This document shows positions 20,985 through 32,976 of a stretch of 64,000 bases of DNA, piece by piece. Position 1 is the first letter of the stretch. Each line of letters opens with the position of its first letter. The translations under genes were made by a program, and so were the position numbers. The notes beneath the pieces are model-generated. The model saw only the letters and a program-made list of their open reading frames with translations, was not told the DNA's origin and made no database searches. Source of the stretch: Solen grandis (Eukaryota; Mollusca; Bivalvia; Adapedonta; Solenidae); contig CM037795.1 of the NCBI GenBank assembly GCA_021229015.1, positions 14,923,362 to 14,987,361 of the forward strand, written 5' to 3'.

Positions 20985-21890
20985 CTCCGGAGTGAACAGT
21001 TGTGCCCCTTGATGAAAAAGTCAAGTGATGGTTTTAATTATTCTGATCTTCTCAAACTGGCCAATTTGGTTGTATCATAAGTATGTTATTGCAGGGCGCT
21101 ATGGTTTAGTAGTAATGTACAATAATAACTGTCACTCTTTCTGGGAATATTGTGTCATAAAACATCAATACAACACTAAAGCATTAGTTTTAATGTTTTA
21201 TAGTGACATCATTAATGTATTCTTGTTAGGCATTAATAATATGCCTGAAGAGTTTCTATTGTCCCACAGTCATAAGGTCTTAAACCTTAAGATCTGATAC
21301 AGTATTACTGTAAGTTTCTATTCACAACTGCTTGCTCAAACTCCACACTGTGATCTCCCTTGCATGCTCACATAGCAAAAGAATCACTGCCGTCAAAATG
21401 TCACATGATGATGGTAAACTTACAAAATGGCGTCTCCGTCTGCTGGAGTTTGCTGCTTGCTCTGCAATAGGGGTTTGATTTTTCTTATTAAAATGGGGAG
21501 AAAAGCACATTATTGATGAGAATTGCAGTACACAAGAGCATAATCTATTTCCAAGGTTTCTTGAGTTTTTTCCCCTTTTCACAATTTCCTGACCGCAAGA
21601 TAACTCCTGTTCTACTATGCTATGGAAACAAAATTTCAGTTATGGAAAGAAATTGATGAGAGGAAGTCTTACACACAAAAAAAGGTCCATAACTCTGGGC
21701 GGAGCTTGATCAGCATAGTCAGCCCTTTAACTTTTTAACTGTTTTCATAATTTCACTGTGTGCCTTAGTGTATGTGTGTGGGGGAAGGAGAAGGGGGTGA
21801 GGGGAGACATCATTTTTCTTTGAAAACAAATCTCTAGTTGGCTATAAGACTCACAGAGTTACAAAATGTAGAAGCTTGGTAAACATTTTT
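20985..21890. other. Unassigned sequence with an old repeat
   Basis: No supported exon. A stretch at about 21716-21835 (CAGCCCTTTAACTTTTTAAC through AAAACAAATCTCTAGTT) recurs at 30541-30640, beyond the 5' end of the LINE, so it is a dispersed repeat. Confidence 0.4.
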
Positions 21891-22610
21891 AGCTCACCAG
21901 AGCACATAGAGCTCATGTGAGCTTTTAGGATCAATGGCTGTCTGGTGTCCACAATTATTTCAAATGACATCTCCTCCGAAACCACTGGGCCAAATTTGAT
22001 GAAAATTGCCTGTGATGTTCCTGGCATGAAGCTCTACCAAAGTTGTTCAAATGGTTCTGGTCCATTGCATATCATGTCACAGGAGCTAAAAATAGATTTT
22101 TAAAGTGAAATCTTTAAAAGCCTTCTTGTCAGAAACCACATTAGGCCTGGAATTTAGCTATTTGGTGTGTGGCATTGTCTTATGGGCCATTACCAATTTT
22201 ATTCAAATCATGACCCTGAGGTCGAAATTGGCCCCGCCCCAGGGGTCACTTGATTTTACATAGACTTATATAAGAAAAACTAGAAAAAATCTTCTTGTCA
22301 GAAACCACAAGGCCTAGTTTAGATATTTGTTGAGTAACATGGCCTAGTGAACATCTACCAATTTTGATCATATCATAGACCTGGGGTCAAAATTGGCTCC
22401 ATCCAAGGGGTCACTTGATTTTATATAGACTTAAGAGAGCAATGCCCTTCAAAGTTTGGATGGCAGGTACAGTTTTTGTGTTGAATTTATATGATCATGC
22501 TGTACTTCTGCGTAGGTTATGTATTCACTATGACTCCTAATACAATAATTGGTATTGAGGGCAATGTTTCTCAGGTGAGCGATTCAGGGCCATCATGACC
22601 AGGACTCTCA
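21891..22610 (+). repeat. AGCTCACC repeat family, copy A
   Basis: Opens with a stem-forming AGCTCACCAGAGCACATAGA, then GCTCATGTGAGCTTTT, and closes with CAGGTGAGCGATTCAGGGCC. The internal module (TCTTCTTGTCAGAAACCACA, TTCAAATCATGACCCTGAGG, GGCCCCGCCCCAGGGGTCAC) occurs about twice. It is a dispersed mollusc-type repeat with no protein coding. Confidence 0.75.
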
Positions 22611-22852
22611 GGTCATGTTTTTGTTATTTCACGCAAATGCTAGTCTGATGGGTGGTTTAATTCATGGCTTATCATGATAGCTGTGGAGCACTCGATAATT
22701 ACAGTATATGCAAGTATTTACTTAAGTATCACTTATTAACAGATATTGAGGTCAAGCTTATCGCTGATACAGTGCACAATGTTATATAAGGCGATCTTGC
22801 AGTGACTGAATAGGAGATGATTAACAGATATTAGGTGATAAACAGACAATCA

Positions 22853-23094
22853 TTAACCCTTTCCCTCATATAGACTCATTTTGACGCACTCAATAGGTAC
22901 CACATAAAGCCTGATCTGCAAAAAACCACAGTTAAACCTCACCAAATTTAATTACAAAATCCTCATTTCCAGACCACTGAGGAGCAGCGAACAGCATAAA
23001 ACCTGATCAGCCTGCAAGTTACTCGCAGGCTGATCTGGTTTTGTGCTGTTCGCATAGGTCTTTTCATGGTGTCCTCTATGAGGGAAAGGGTTAA
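22853..23094 (-). mobile_element. piggyBac-type MITE, copy 2
   Basis: 242 bp from TTAACCCTTTCCCTCATA to GAGGGAAAGGGTTAA. The interior forms a long hairpin (ATCAGCCTGCAAGTTACTCG, then CAGGCTGATCTGG). Orientation is opposite to copy 1. Confidence 0.85.
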
Positions 23095-23755
23095 TTGAAT
23101 TTCTGATATTTTGTTCATGGTTTTAGCTTGTCTGTTTTGAAGAAAAAGTTGAGTTATTATGATCACTGCGTTACTGTCATCATCATCATCATCGTTGTTG
23201 GCATTGTGCAAAAACTTTAATGTAGACCATTCATTACTCAAGCTTTTTCTGGACCGTATTCAGTACTGTATATACATTACTGTTATTAAGTACTGTATAT
23301 ATATATTAATATGTCCAATTAAAATGGGTTTACACTTCCATTAGCGCATGTTCAAAATGGTATTGCAGTCGAATGTATAGCTGTGATTGTAATAATTTTA
23401 AGTGACCAAATTTTTTATTTGATTGTTTGGAGATACCAAATACGTGATTTGTGTTTGTTTTAAATAGTTTCCAGTGTAATTGATCATATTTAATAAGTTG
23501 TTAGTCAGTAGATGTTTATATTTTAATGATGTTTTTATACATATAGGCCATGACCTACTTATCGCTTCTGGACATTGTACATTTCATGTCTTCTGTATTG
23601 AGCTTGTAATTATACATAGTAGTTTAATTATCACAGATAAGACTTTAAAGCAATCTTGTTAATATGTAACTGTAATATAAAGAATGCTTGATGTGGTTAA
23701 TACAGTAAAATTGTCTGTGTAGTGATGCTTTTTTGATTAGCTATATTAGTTTCAC
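23095..23755. other. Unassigned sequence
   Basis: No exon or repeat family recognised. A short CAT microsatellite lies at about 23177-23195. Confidence 0.4.
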
Positions 23756-23757
23756 CC

Positions 23758-23842
23758 TTGTGGAATTAGCTCAATTGGTAGGAGCGTTGATCAGTACTTT
23801 TTCCCCATTATGACGTCATGAGTTTGATACCAGCTGGGAGCT
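23758..23842 (+). repeat. tRNA-like SINE head
   Basis: GGAATTAGCTCAATTGGTAG followed by GAGC matches an A box (TAGCTCAATTGG). GAGTTTGATACCAGC about 50 bases on is a weak B box. It ends in poly-T rather than a core domain. It is a tRNA-derived SINE fragment or a tRNA pseudogene. Confidence 0.55.
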
Positions 23843-23901
23843 TTTTTTTTAAATTTTAATTCCTATCATTATATTTTTATAGTTTATTTTAAATACTAGT
23901 T

Positions 23902-24305
23902 AGCTCACCTGAGCACAAAGTGCTCAAGGTGAGCTTTTGTGATCACCCTGCGTCCGTCGTCTGTTGTCAACAATTTATTTTAAGTGACATCTCCTCTGAA
24001 ACCGCTAGGCAGAATCTGATTAAATTTGGCAGGGATGATCCTTGGGTGAAGCTTCACAAAAGTTGCTAAAATGATTCCAATCCGTTAAAAAACATGGCTG
24101 CCAGGGGTGGGGCTAATTTGCCTTATATGTATATAGTGAAATCTTAAAATGATATCTCCTCTGAAATTGCTTGACAGAATTTGATTAAATTTGGCAGGGA
24201 TCATCTCCTTCGAAACTACTGGCCAGATTTCAAAATGTTTTAATACAGACTGATGTTCCTTGGGTAACCCTATACTGAGTGATCCAGGGCCATCATTGCC
24301 CTCTT
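23902..24305 (+). repeat. AGCTCACC repeat family, copy B
   Basis: Opens AGCTCACCTGAGCACAAAGT, then GCTCAAGGTGAGC, GTCCGTCGTCTG, and ends CCAGGGCCATCATTGCCCTC. The interior resembles copy C (AAACCGCTAGGCAGAATCTG, GATCCTTGGGTGAAGC) rather than copies A and D. Confidence 0.75.
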
Positions 24306-24969
24306 GATTTATACATCCAATATTTTGTTTTTGTTAATTCGTATTTGCTTCCTTTTGATAAACATAAAGAACAAAAAAATATATAAATAAAAAATGAAAA
24401 AATTGACCTCTCTGCGTATAAATAACAAATGGAGAGGTCGATTTTTTTTAAAATTTAATTCTTAATTAAAAAAATCGACCACAGTGATTTTTTTTACCCA
24501 TGCATTCTTCATCTTAGATTTAATGTTTTGCTGTCAGGATTCAAAGTTTGAATTTCAATGCAACCTCAAAATGTATAAAATATATGGACAATGCTTCTGA
24601 ATTGAGTCATATTTTTCAAGCATAGTGAGACCCAGGACTCCTGGAGAGAAATTGATAAAATAATAACTGCTTCTCTCTCTATATATAGGCCTAATTGGTA
24701 GGGTGAAAATCGGGGTCTAAAAAAAAATGTTGGACCGGGACAGGTATTGCAACAAGCAGTGTTATATACCAAAATGTTTTCCAGGGTTTGTAGTTTATGA
24801 AACTGCCAGCATAAATTGGCATTTATAAAATAAGTGGTGGCATTCTGAAAAATCCAAGATGGCTGCCATATGACAAATTGAATTGCTAAAATATGTTAAT
24901 AGTTGTCTTATTACTTATTCTTAATGCTAGAAAAATATAAGTAAGTAAAAGTTCTTTGCAGAGATGTAT
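24306..24969. other. Unassigned sequence with small hairpin
   Basis: AAAATTGACCTCTCTGCG near 24398 and GGAGAGGTCGATTTTTTTT near 24432 form an imperfect hairpin, and AATCGACCACAGTG follows. No exon is seen. Confidence 0.4.
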
Positions 24970-25211
24970 TTAACCCTTTCTCTCATATAGACTCATTTTG
25001 ACGCCCTCAATAGGTATCACATAAAGCCTGATCTGCAGAAAACCACCGTTAAACCTTACCAAATTTAATTACAAAATCCTCATTTCCAGACCACTGAGGA
25101 GCAGCGAATAGCATAAAACCTGATCAGCCTGCAAGTTACTCGCAGGCTGATCTGGTTTTATGCTATTCGCATAGGTCTTTTCATGGTGTCCTCTATGAGG
25201 GAAGGGGTTAA
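24970..25211 (-). mobile_element. piggyBac-type MITE, copy 3
   Basis: 242 bp bounded by TTAA (24970-24973 and 25208-25211), with the same ends and central hairpin as copy 2. By eye it differs from copy 2 at only about a dozen positions, so amplification is fairly recent. Confidence 0.85.
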
Positions 25212-26050
25212 CAATACTTCAGATAGAAGCAAGATTTGTTTTAATGTAAAATTTAATGTAGCACGCCTTAAATGTCGCTAATGTCTAAGCATGTAACTCT
25301 ATGGGAAAATAGCGGGTGGTGCTTAGCAAAAGTTGAGTAGTCTCGTGAACTCACATCCATCATAAGTTCATCCGCCATGTTGAACAAAGTAACCATTCTT
25401 TCGAAAATAGTGTCACATGACAGGAATATTTGATACATGTGAATGATCCGGAATGTAGGTCATGTCCTTGATTCCATTCATAATTTGCATATTGGAAGTT
25501 ATGCTGATACATGTATTTCAATACTTAAGTGCTTTGATGCTGATGTAGAAGTTATACAATGTCTTTGATGAGTCAAAGTATTAGCAAGCTTACGTTAAGA
25601 AATGTATTGGAAGGAACTTTTGGAAGGAGAATGTATTCGATTTTTATGTCAGCTTGTTTTCTGGTTGAACTATATTTTGGGTTGATGAGTAAGTCACATG
25701 TCTAGAAATTGACAATCACAATAGATTTATAAGTTGCATTAAACAGTTAATATTTATGGAATGAGTTCACTCAGCCGCTACATATAATAACACAGTATAC
25801 ACATCTATACATGCAGGTGCACACACTCAGATGCAATACATGCAAAATACAAAAAGTACCCATTTCAAAATATTCTTTGGACACACAAAAGAACTGATTG
25901 TTATTATTTGATTTGAGTGGTTAAATGATGTGTATTCACCGTACCTTTCATATCATACGGTGATTATGTGCCTATCAAGTTTGTCAATAGACAGGTGACA
26001 TGTGAAAACAAACTTCTCTCGGTGAGGATGGAATTGATTTTCCCAGTTCC
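25212..26050. other. Unassigned sequence
   Basis: No exon is recognised. The 3' end of the LINE on the minus strand probably lies in the right part of this stretch or under the assembly gap, but no poly-A or short terminal repeat marks it. Confidence 0.4.
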
Positions 26051-26159
26051 CATTTAAATTACATTTGAAAATGCTGGTTTGGGACCAGAAAAGATGTTCC
26101 TACTAACTGAAGTTCCTTTACAAGCGAGAACGCTATAAACAAAGATTTTAATACAAGAT

Positions 26160-26259
26160 NNNNNNNNNNNNNNNNNNNNNNNNNNNNNNNNNNNNNNNNN
26201 NNNNNNNNNNNNNNNNNNNNNNNNNNNNNNNNNNNNNNNNNNNNNNNNNNNNNNNNNNN
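26160..26259. other. Assembly gap (100 N)
   Basis: Exactly 100 N, the usual placeholder for a gap of unknown size. It interrupts the LINE ORF2 near its 3' end. The 34 codons open to its left (26054-26159) cannot be assumed to be the true C-terminus. Confidence 0.99.
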
Positions 26260-29200
26260 ATAAATGTAGATATGAGGATCTTTCCATACTGAATTTAATT
26301 TCTTTGAAAAGATACAATGACGTACTTTCGCTTACACCTGCTTGCCAATGGGTAAAATAGATATCTTTGAGGCGATTTAATAAGATGATACAAAACATAT
26401 TAACATTTACCGACTCTGGGTATAACCAAACATCATTAAAACCAGCCTGCTGCAGGATATTTCTTATTTTTGACGACCAATTAACTATATTATCATTTTC
26501 GATGATTTCTCTCCTATGGAATTTTACAATATTATTTAACAATGCATTCTCACGCTTTGCCCCAAATAAATTTAGCCAATATCTAACGATTCTAACATTC
26601 CGTGCTATGTACAGTGGATATCTACCTAACTCTGAATATATAGCTAAAGTATTTGTAGATAATTTAACATTCAGCAGCCATTTACAAAATTTTCTATGAA
26701 CAATTTCTAAGCAATCAGCCTTAAGGTAGCCCCATACCTCACATCCGTAGTTAAGAATTGACAGAACATATGAATCAAACAAATTAAACATAATGTTAAT
26801 TGGTAATTCTCTTCCACGAGTAACATTAAATAATGAATTCATTGCTCTTAATGCCTTATCTTTTAAAGTTCTAGTTGCCGGCATAAATGACCCGCCACTA
26901 GAAAAGACTAATCCCAGATAATTGAAATGGGTGACAATTTCTATGTCTTTATCAGAAAATGTGAATTTTAAATTTTGTGGTGTATTACCTCCCTTCTTAA
27001 ATATTACTACTTTAGTTTTGTCTGTATTAACATGTAAGTTCCATTTCGAGCAATATACTTCAAGTTTATTTATTAATTCTTGTAAGCCTTCTGCTGATTC
27101 TGAACACAGCACTGCATCGTCTGCATATAACAACATACATATAGATATTTGATCTATTGTAACGCCTTTATTCGTATTCTCTTGTAAATGTGTCTCAATA
27201 TCGTTTAAGTACAGAGAAAAAAATATCGGCGAGGTTATTTCGCCTTGAAATAACCCGATATCACTATTGAAAAAATCTGATACTGTATTTAAATGTTTAA
27301 CTGCTAATCTAACTTCGTTGTACATAGCTCTAATAACCGACAACAGTTTTCCGTCAATCCCGTTTTGTATCAGCTTAAACCACAACGAATTTCTGTCGAT
27401 GTAGTCGTAGGCTTTGCGAAAATCAACCATGCATGTAAACAACTTTTCTTTGTTACGTAATTGTCGCTCTATCAATGAATTTAACACAAACATACAGTCA
27501 ACCGTACTGCAGTTCTGCTTAAAACCGAACTGTGCGTCTGTAATGACCCGATTGCTGATAGACCATTTCTTAAGCCTTTCATTCACTATGACCGTGAAAA
27601 GCTTACAAAAACAACTAGTAATTGTAATACCACGGTAATTATTAGGATTTGAAGTATCACCCTTTTTATACAGTGGCTTTATGACACCAATTGACCAGCT
27701 TTGTGGAAACGTATTACTGTTAAGTATGTAATTAAACATGATTTCTAACGGTTTCCCTAAAATATCCATACATTCCTTAAAATATTCATATATAATGCAA
27801 TCTACGGAGCAAGCCTTATTATTGCCTAAACGCTTCGATGCTGCCAAAATTTCGTCGATTGTAATTGGTTTATCTAATTCTGGAAATGTGGCTTGTCTAT
27901 GATCTCGATTATCAAAATTGCTGAGAAACTCGCTAACCTCAATATTTTCCTGTTCGTTAACGGAATTTGCTAAGTTTTTAAAATGTTCGTAAAATTCTTG
28001 ATTCGTAACATTGTCACCTGCTGTGTTTACCTTAGACCGTTTAAACTGATTCCAAAAGTCTCGCGGTTTCAACCTCCTCATTTCATTCATTTTCTTACCA
28101 AGCTGCCTATTAAATAACGACTTCTGTTTTCTACAATAATACTTATAATCTCTCTTTTTTTCATAAAGTATCCGTCTATTTACCTCAGTTTTGTCCCGTA
28201 AGAAGTCATTTATCGCTGAACGAACATTATTCCGTTTTTCTCTACATTTATCATCATACCATTCTTGTTTGTTTTTATCAAAATTTTCAAACTGACATTG
28301 TTTATCTCCCATTTTTCTTTCGAAATACTTCTTTCCACGTTCATTGAGATAGTCGGTGAATGTTTGTACAAGTACATCGGGGTTTTCAAACTTATTAACA
28401 TAATCCTGTAATTCATTTTCTAGCTGTAATATGCTCGTATTTAACTCGATTCTAAAATTATCTCTATGTATTGGGTTCCATCTATACGTAACATTATGAC
28501 ACCTATTTGCACTGTCCATCAAAATAGAATGTGACTTGATAGCAAAGGAAACAGGTGTATGATTCGAAAACTCATTAAAATTATGCACAGTGAAATCCGT
28601 TAAAGTATCGAAATTACTGCGGTGGGTCAATAAGTAGTCCACGACGCTATGACCGTTATATGTCATGCATGTGATTTTACCTATGTTACGGTCGTTATAT
28701 AAACGCCCATTTACTATTTTTAACTTGGTGGATTTACATAAATCGAGGAGATGGTCTCCAAACCTATTGCTAATTGAGTCCTGTGAAACACGTACTAACG
28801 GTGTGTCTGTGTCAGTGACGTCATCGTGACCTATATTACCGTCATGTGGTATATGATCAACTTTCTTTGCAGTTCGTGAATTCATATCACCCACAACAAA
28901 CACCTTCCCTACATTTTCAAAAATACCAATATCTGCCTCTAATTCTCTAAAAATATCGGTGTTCATTAAATTATGAAAAGGAGAATTTTCAGGAGCAATA
29001 TATGTAATAGCTATATAAATATCATCATCATTTTTCCAAAAACTTTTTTCAAGCTTTAACCAAACTAGACAATCGATATCATTTTTAACTACTTTTACAC
29101 CTTTTCTTATCGAGTCTTTAATATAAATAATAACACCACCACTATCACGTTTTGCCCGTCTGTGTCTATACTTTCTATAAGAGTGTATTGGGTTACTGTA

Positions 29201-29362
29201 ACCCTGTAAATGTATACTTGAGTTTTTATTAGTCCATGTCTCAGATAAACATATAATATCATACTGTGTAATTATATTAATAAATTCCTGGCATGACTGT
29301 TTTTCTTTGGTAAGTCCCTCAACATTCCAATGGAGGACGCTTACGGCACTCTCACAACAGTC
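26260..29362 (-). mobile_element. LINE ORF2 (endonuclease-reverse transcriptase), CR1/L2-like
   Basis: More than 1,030 codons stay open from just after a TAG at 29363-29365 to the assembly gap. The N-terminal AP-type endonuclease shows LHWNVEGLT, LSETW, GDMNSR and a FSNHTPVSF segment where SDHxP is usual. The reverse transcriptase follows with GVIKPLYKKGD, NYRGITITSCFCKLF, MVDFRKAYDYIDR (box A), GLFQGEITSP (box B), and LLYADDAVL (catalytic YADD), then the thumb region. The first ATG in frame is at 28966, inside the endonuclease, so translation of the complete protein would need readthrough or non-AUG initiation. The endonuclease D-to-N change may be inactivating. The reverse transcriptase is otherwise well preserved, suggesting recent activity. 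Confidence 0.85.
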
Positions 29363-30391
29363 CTATTGCTCTTTATACAGGACATTGTTAATGAACAGTT
29401 TATCTACACGGATGATTGCGTCCTTCCCGTCCTGCTTTGCTTGTTTCATTATTGGAATGAGTCTCTTCCGCTTCTCCATCACTTCACGGGGGAATTGTTC
29501 GCTAATTCCGTAAGGTGTACCCTGCAGGTTCTTCGCTGCCCGTCTGACACGCTCCTTGTCTGGATCGTAGGCGAATTTAGCGACGATTGGTCGTATTTTC
29601 CCGTGCCGATGTGGTCCCACCCGATGAACTCTCTGCAAAACAATAGATTTTGCGTCCTAGACCTTCACGTCCTTTTCTATGAATGAAATTATTTTTTCTT
29701 TACAGTTTTCGTCTTTTTCTTCAGGGATATTGTAAAACATAAGGTTTTCTCTCATGCTTCTACATTTTAAATCTGTAATTTCCTCTTTCATTTCTTTCTC
29801 TCTCTGTCTATATTCTTCCTCGTTTCTTTTCATCTGTTTCATCATTGACTCCATTTCGGATTGTTTCTTGCTAACACTATCAAGAAGGTTGCTGTCAAAC
29901 TCTCGGCTTCTCTCAATTTCACTCAGCTTTTCTTCTATGTTACTTACTTTTGCATCAGTATTTTTAACCTGGAGTGTCAATGTGTTAATATTGCTTTGTA
30001 TGGATTCTAGATTTTTTAATTTTGTGTCCATTGCGTCCAGTCGTTTAAGAACTAATGCGAACATATCACTTTGCGGTGACTGTATTGCTCCATTATTATG
30101 GAAGGCTGGTGATGCCGTCGCCATTGCCATGTATTGACTTGGTTGGTTAGAACAATTATAATTTACAGGCATATTTGGAGTTTGACACACAAAAGTCTGA
30201 CCTGTTTGATATCCATCGAGTCCGTTCGCATGATTTCCTCGTGGTATTGGTTGATCATTCATGACTTTTATCGATGATCGTTCCGGAATTTTAGTTTTCC
30301 CGCCTTTTACGCCCTTTGTTCGGGTTTGCCTTTTCACATCAATCTGGACACTATCAGGAGAGTCCTTGCTCTTTTTACGTTTCCTCGGCAT
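29363..30391 (-). pseudogene. LINE ORF1 (RNA-binding, coiled coil), in-frame TAG
   Basis: Starts ATG at 30391 with a basic N-terminus (MPRKRKKSKDS). A coiled coil spans residues ~110-215 (repeated LDAMDTKLKNLESIQSNI-type heptads, then KQMKRNEEEYRQREKEMKEE). An RNA-binding region then begins (SMRENLMFYNIPEEKDENCK). A TAG at 29657-29659 interrupts it. The same frame continues with QRVHRVG, RPIVAKF, RRAAKNLQGTPYGISEQFP and ends at TAG 29363-29365. This is the RRM/C-terminal layout of L1-like and CR1-like ORF1 proteins that coat LINE RNA. The mid-protein TAG is probably a nonsense mutation (likely from GAG); both halves are otherwise intact and in frame with each other and with ORF2. Confidence 0.8.
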
Positions 30392-31440
30392 GGAATCACT
30401 TTATTAACATCATACCATCATTGCAGTCCAGTATAAACACGTTTTCGTCCATTAAATTATATAAACTCCATTTTATTTTCCATTTTTTATTCCAGTGATT
30501 GAAAACACGTCCGCCATGTTTCACGCATGCGCATTAGCAATATAGTCAACCCTTTAACTTTAACTATTTGCTTATGTCACTGTGTTCCTTGGTGTATATA
30601 TGTGTCTGAAGGGAAGGGGTTTTCTACGAAAACAAATCTCTAGTTTTTATTTACGATACCGACATAATGGCGGGCAATTCGGACAAAGTGTAATTACAGT
30701 CCCTTCGGCCCCAGTATAAAGGGTCATGGGCCCATATCAATTAAATATTACATTTACTTCAGAAGTAGTTTTTTTTTTTTTTTTGCTCCATATTAGAAAT
30801 AGTGATATCCAGATATTAAAAATTCTTATTTTATTGTATGCTACGTATGGCTGTTATTTTTGGAAAACGCGGTCCCAACATTGTACATGTACGTTGGCAG
30901 ATCTTGAATTCATTTTTCAGATATATGCATTAAACAATATATGCATTAAATTGATGTAAAATCAATTGATATCAACATTAAAATAATACAATTTACAACT
31001 ACGCCCACTAACGGATATTTCACAACGCCAATTTTCAGAGAAAATTTTTACACGAGATTTATGGCATAACTGACTTGGACACTGTTCCATGTTATTCATT
31101 TTATCTGGCATTCTTTTCAAAAGGTATTAAGTCGTGATTTCTATTCAGAAACAACAAAGCTGGGGCCACGGTTTTCAGATCTCATACATCAGACTTAAAA
31201 TAAATACCGTACAAAAAAAAAAAGAAATTGAATCAGATGATTTCAACTGTGGGACCGCGCTTCCCAAATGTCTTTGTATAATAACATATTCAATACCATA
31301 CGATTTTTGAGCAGTATTCTGATTCTCAGAGTGCAGTCTCATTGCTATGACCTCGGTTTCTGGAACCTGATAACTCAGATTTCAGTATACACGCCCCCCC
31401 CCCCCACGAAATAGGTCAAATTGTTTCTATATAATATTGC
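30392..31440. other. LINE 5' flank and unassigned sequence
   Basis: About 30392-30540 may be LINE 5' UTR (ends near CATGCGCATT). At 30541-30640 a dispersed repeat shared with 21716-21835 begins. A poly-C run lies at about 31392-31405. No exon is seen. Confidence 0.4.
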
Positions 31441-31469
31441 TACGCTCCTGTGGAGCTGCGACCATAATT

Positions 31470-31810
31470 GTTACACTCCCCTAGAGCTACCTTAAACGTC
31501 ACGCTCCTCTAGAGCTACCTTAAACGTCACGCTCCTCTAGAGCTATCTTAAACGTCACGCTCCTCTAGAGCTACCTTAAACGTCACGCTCCTCTAGAGCT
31601 ACCCTAAACGTCACGCTCCTCTAGAGCTACCTTAAACGTCACGCTCCTCTAGAGCTACCCTAAACGTCACGCTCCTCTAGAGCTACCTAAACGTCACGCG
31701 TCTCTAGAGCTACCCTTAACGTCATGCTTCTCTAGAGCTACCTTAAACGTCATGCTTCTCTAGAGCTACCTAAAACGTCACGCTTCTCTAGAGCCACCTT
31801 AAATATCACG
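31470..31810 (+). repeat. 28-bp minisatellite with CTCTAGAG core
   Basis: About 12 copies of a 28-bp unit containing the palindrome CTCTAGAG, as in ACGCTCCTCTAGAGCTACCT then TAAACGTC. Later units switch to CTTCTCTAGAG. The CGTCACG boundary between units resembles a CRE-like site, which may be coincidental. Confidence 0.9.
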
Positions 31811-32185
31811 TGCACTATTCTCTTGGACTCTCACAAGCTGTGTGAGTGTGTGACTGGCTGTGTATGTGTTGGACTCCAGTAAATGACTAATACCAAAATT
31901 AAGGATAAACAAATTAAGTGAGACAGTATAATTAAATGAATTAAAACTTAATGAACTAGTATCTTAAACCAAGTTTAAAGTAAACAACATATATACTTAT
32001 ATTTAAGTAAAGTCAATTTATTCTAACAATTCACAAATCCTAGAATAAAAATAAATTAATAACTTATTATGCAATTAAATATAAAGATAGAAAGAAAGAA
32101 TAAAAATAAAGAAAAAGTCTATAACCCTAACACCTTACAATTTCTAGAAATTTGGAGTCCTGGAATGAAGGGAGTCTGGGGTTTA
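31811..32185. other. Unassigned AT-rich sequence
   Basis: I see no exon or repeat family between the 28-bp minisatellite and the CCACAG palindrome cluster. Confidence 0.4.
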
Positions 32186-32189
32186 TACC

Positions 32190-32340
32190 CTAGCAGACTT
32201 CCACAGTTCAACAGCTATGGAACTGTGACCCACAGAAAAGTCTGTGGAATCCCACACTTAAACCTGTGGGTTCCACAGTAAAAATTGTGGAACTATTCCA
32301 CCAAAATTGTTGGGCTTTCCCACAAAAACTGTGGCGAGTT
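32190..32340. repeat. Cluster of CCACAG/CTGTGG palindromes
   Basis: Within 150 bp the words TTCCACAG, GTGACCCACAG, TCTGTGGAATCCCACA, CCTGTGGGTTCCACAG, TTGTGGAACTATTCCACC and CTTTCCCACAAAAACTGTGG follow one another. They form a chain of nested inverted repeats on both strands. Family unknown. Confidence 0.6.
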
Positions 32341-32970
32341 ATTTAAACAATATAAATAATAATCATACTGCTTAAAATGATTGCATTTAATCCTAAAATG
32401 TACAAAATATAATTTTACACAAAATAATGTAAATAAATACCTCAAAAGGTCTCCTTCCATTTAAGCTGAACATCGTGGAATGTATCTATCTAAAAATAGA
32501 TTACTTCAGCATCCCTGGAGTCGCCAATAGCATTTTTTAACCCACACTTATCAAAGCGCTCAATGCGTTGAAAGACGGCAGCCGGATTAACAGGAAAAAA
32601 GCTGTTAGTCTTAATTATTGATACAATGGAGGCAAAAGCCACATATTGCAAAAATTCCACACATTCTCCTGCAACTATAGTCGGTATTAAGACAATCGAA
32701 CACGCACTCTGTTTGTTACAAAACAATCCGGAATTAGGGTCATGAACCTGACAGTATGAATTTTAGAAGTAGGTAATTCCCTAGGGTCCGATTTTTATAC
32801 GCTCTCTGTTGTTACCTAAGCTTAGAACTTGACAAGGTACTTGATGTTTTAGATACTTGAATGTTTGTTTCTATTTCAAAGTTAAGAAATGCTCTGGGAG
32901 AAACCTAACTCGCTTCCATGCAAAATTACGCGTGAATTCTTTCGATTAATTTCAGACATTCGAAGCGCTC
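32341..32970. other. Unassigned sequence
   Basis: An open frame on the minus strand (32490-32726) has no recognisable motif and no splice context; I do not call it a gene. No repeats seen. Confidence 0.4.
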
Positions 32971-32976
32971 CTTTTT

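Noticed and set aside
26054..26159. C-terminus of LINE ORF2 across the gap
   Set aside because: The gap length is arbitrary, so frame continuity across it has no meaning.
31470..31810. CRISPR-like array
   Set aside because: No spacers between the 28-bp units; ordinary tandem repeat.
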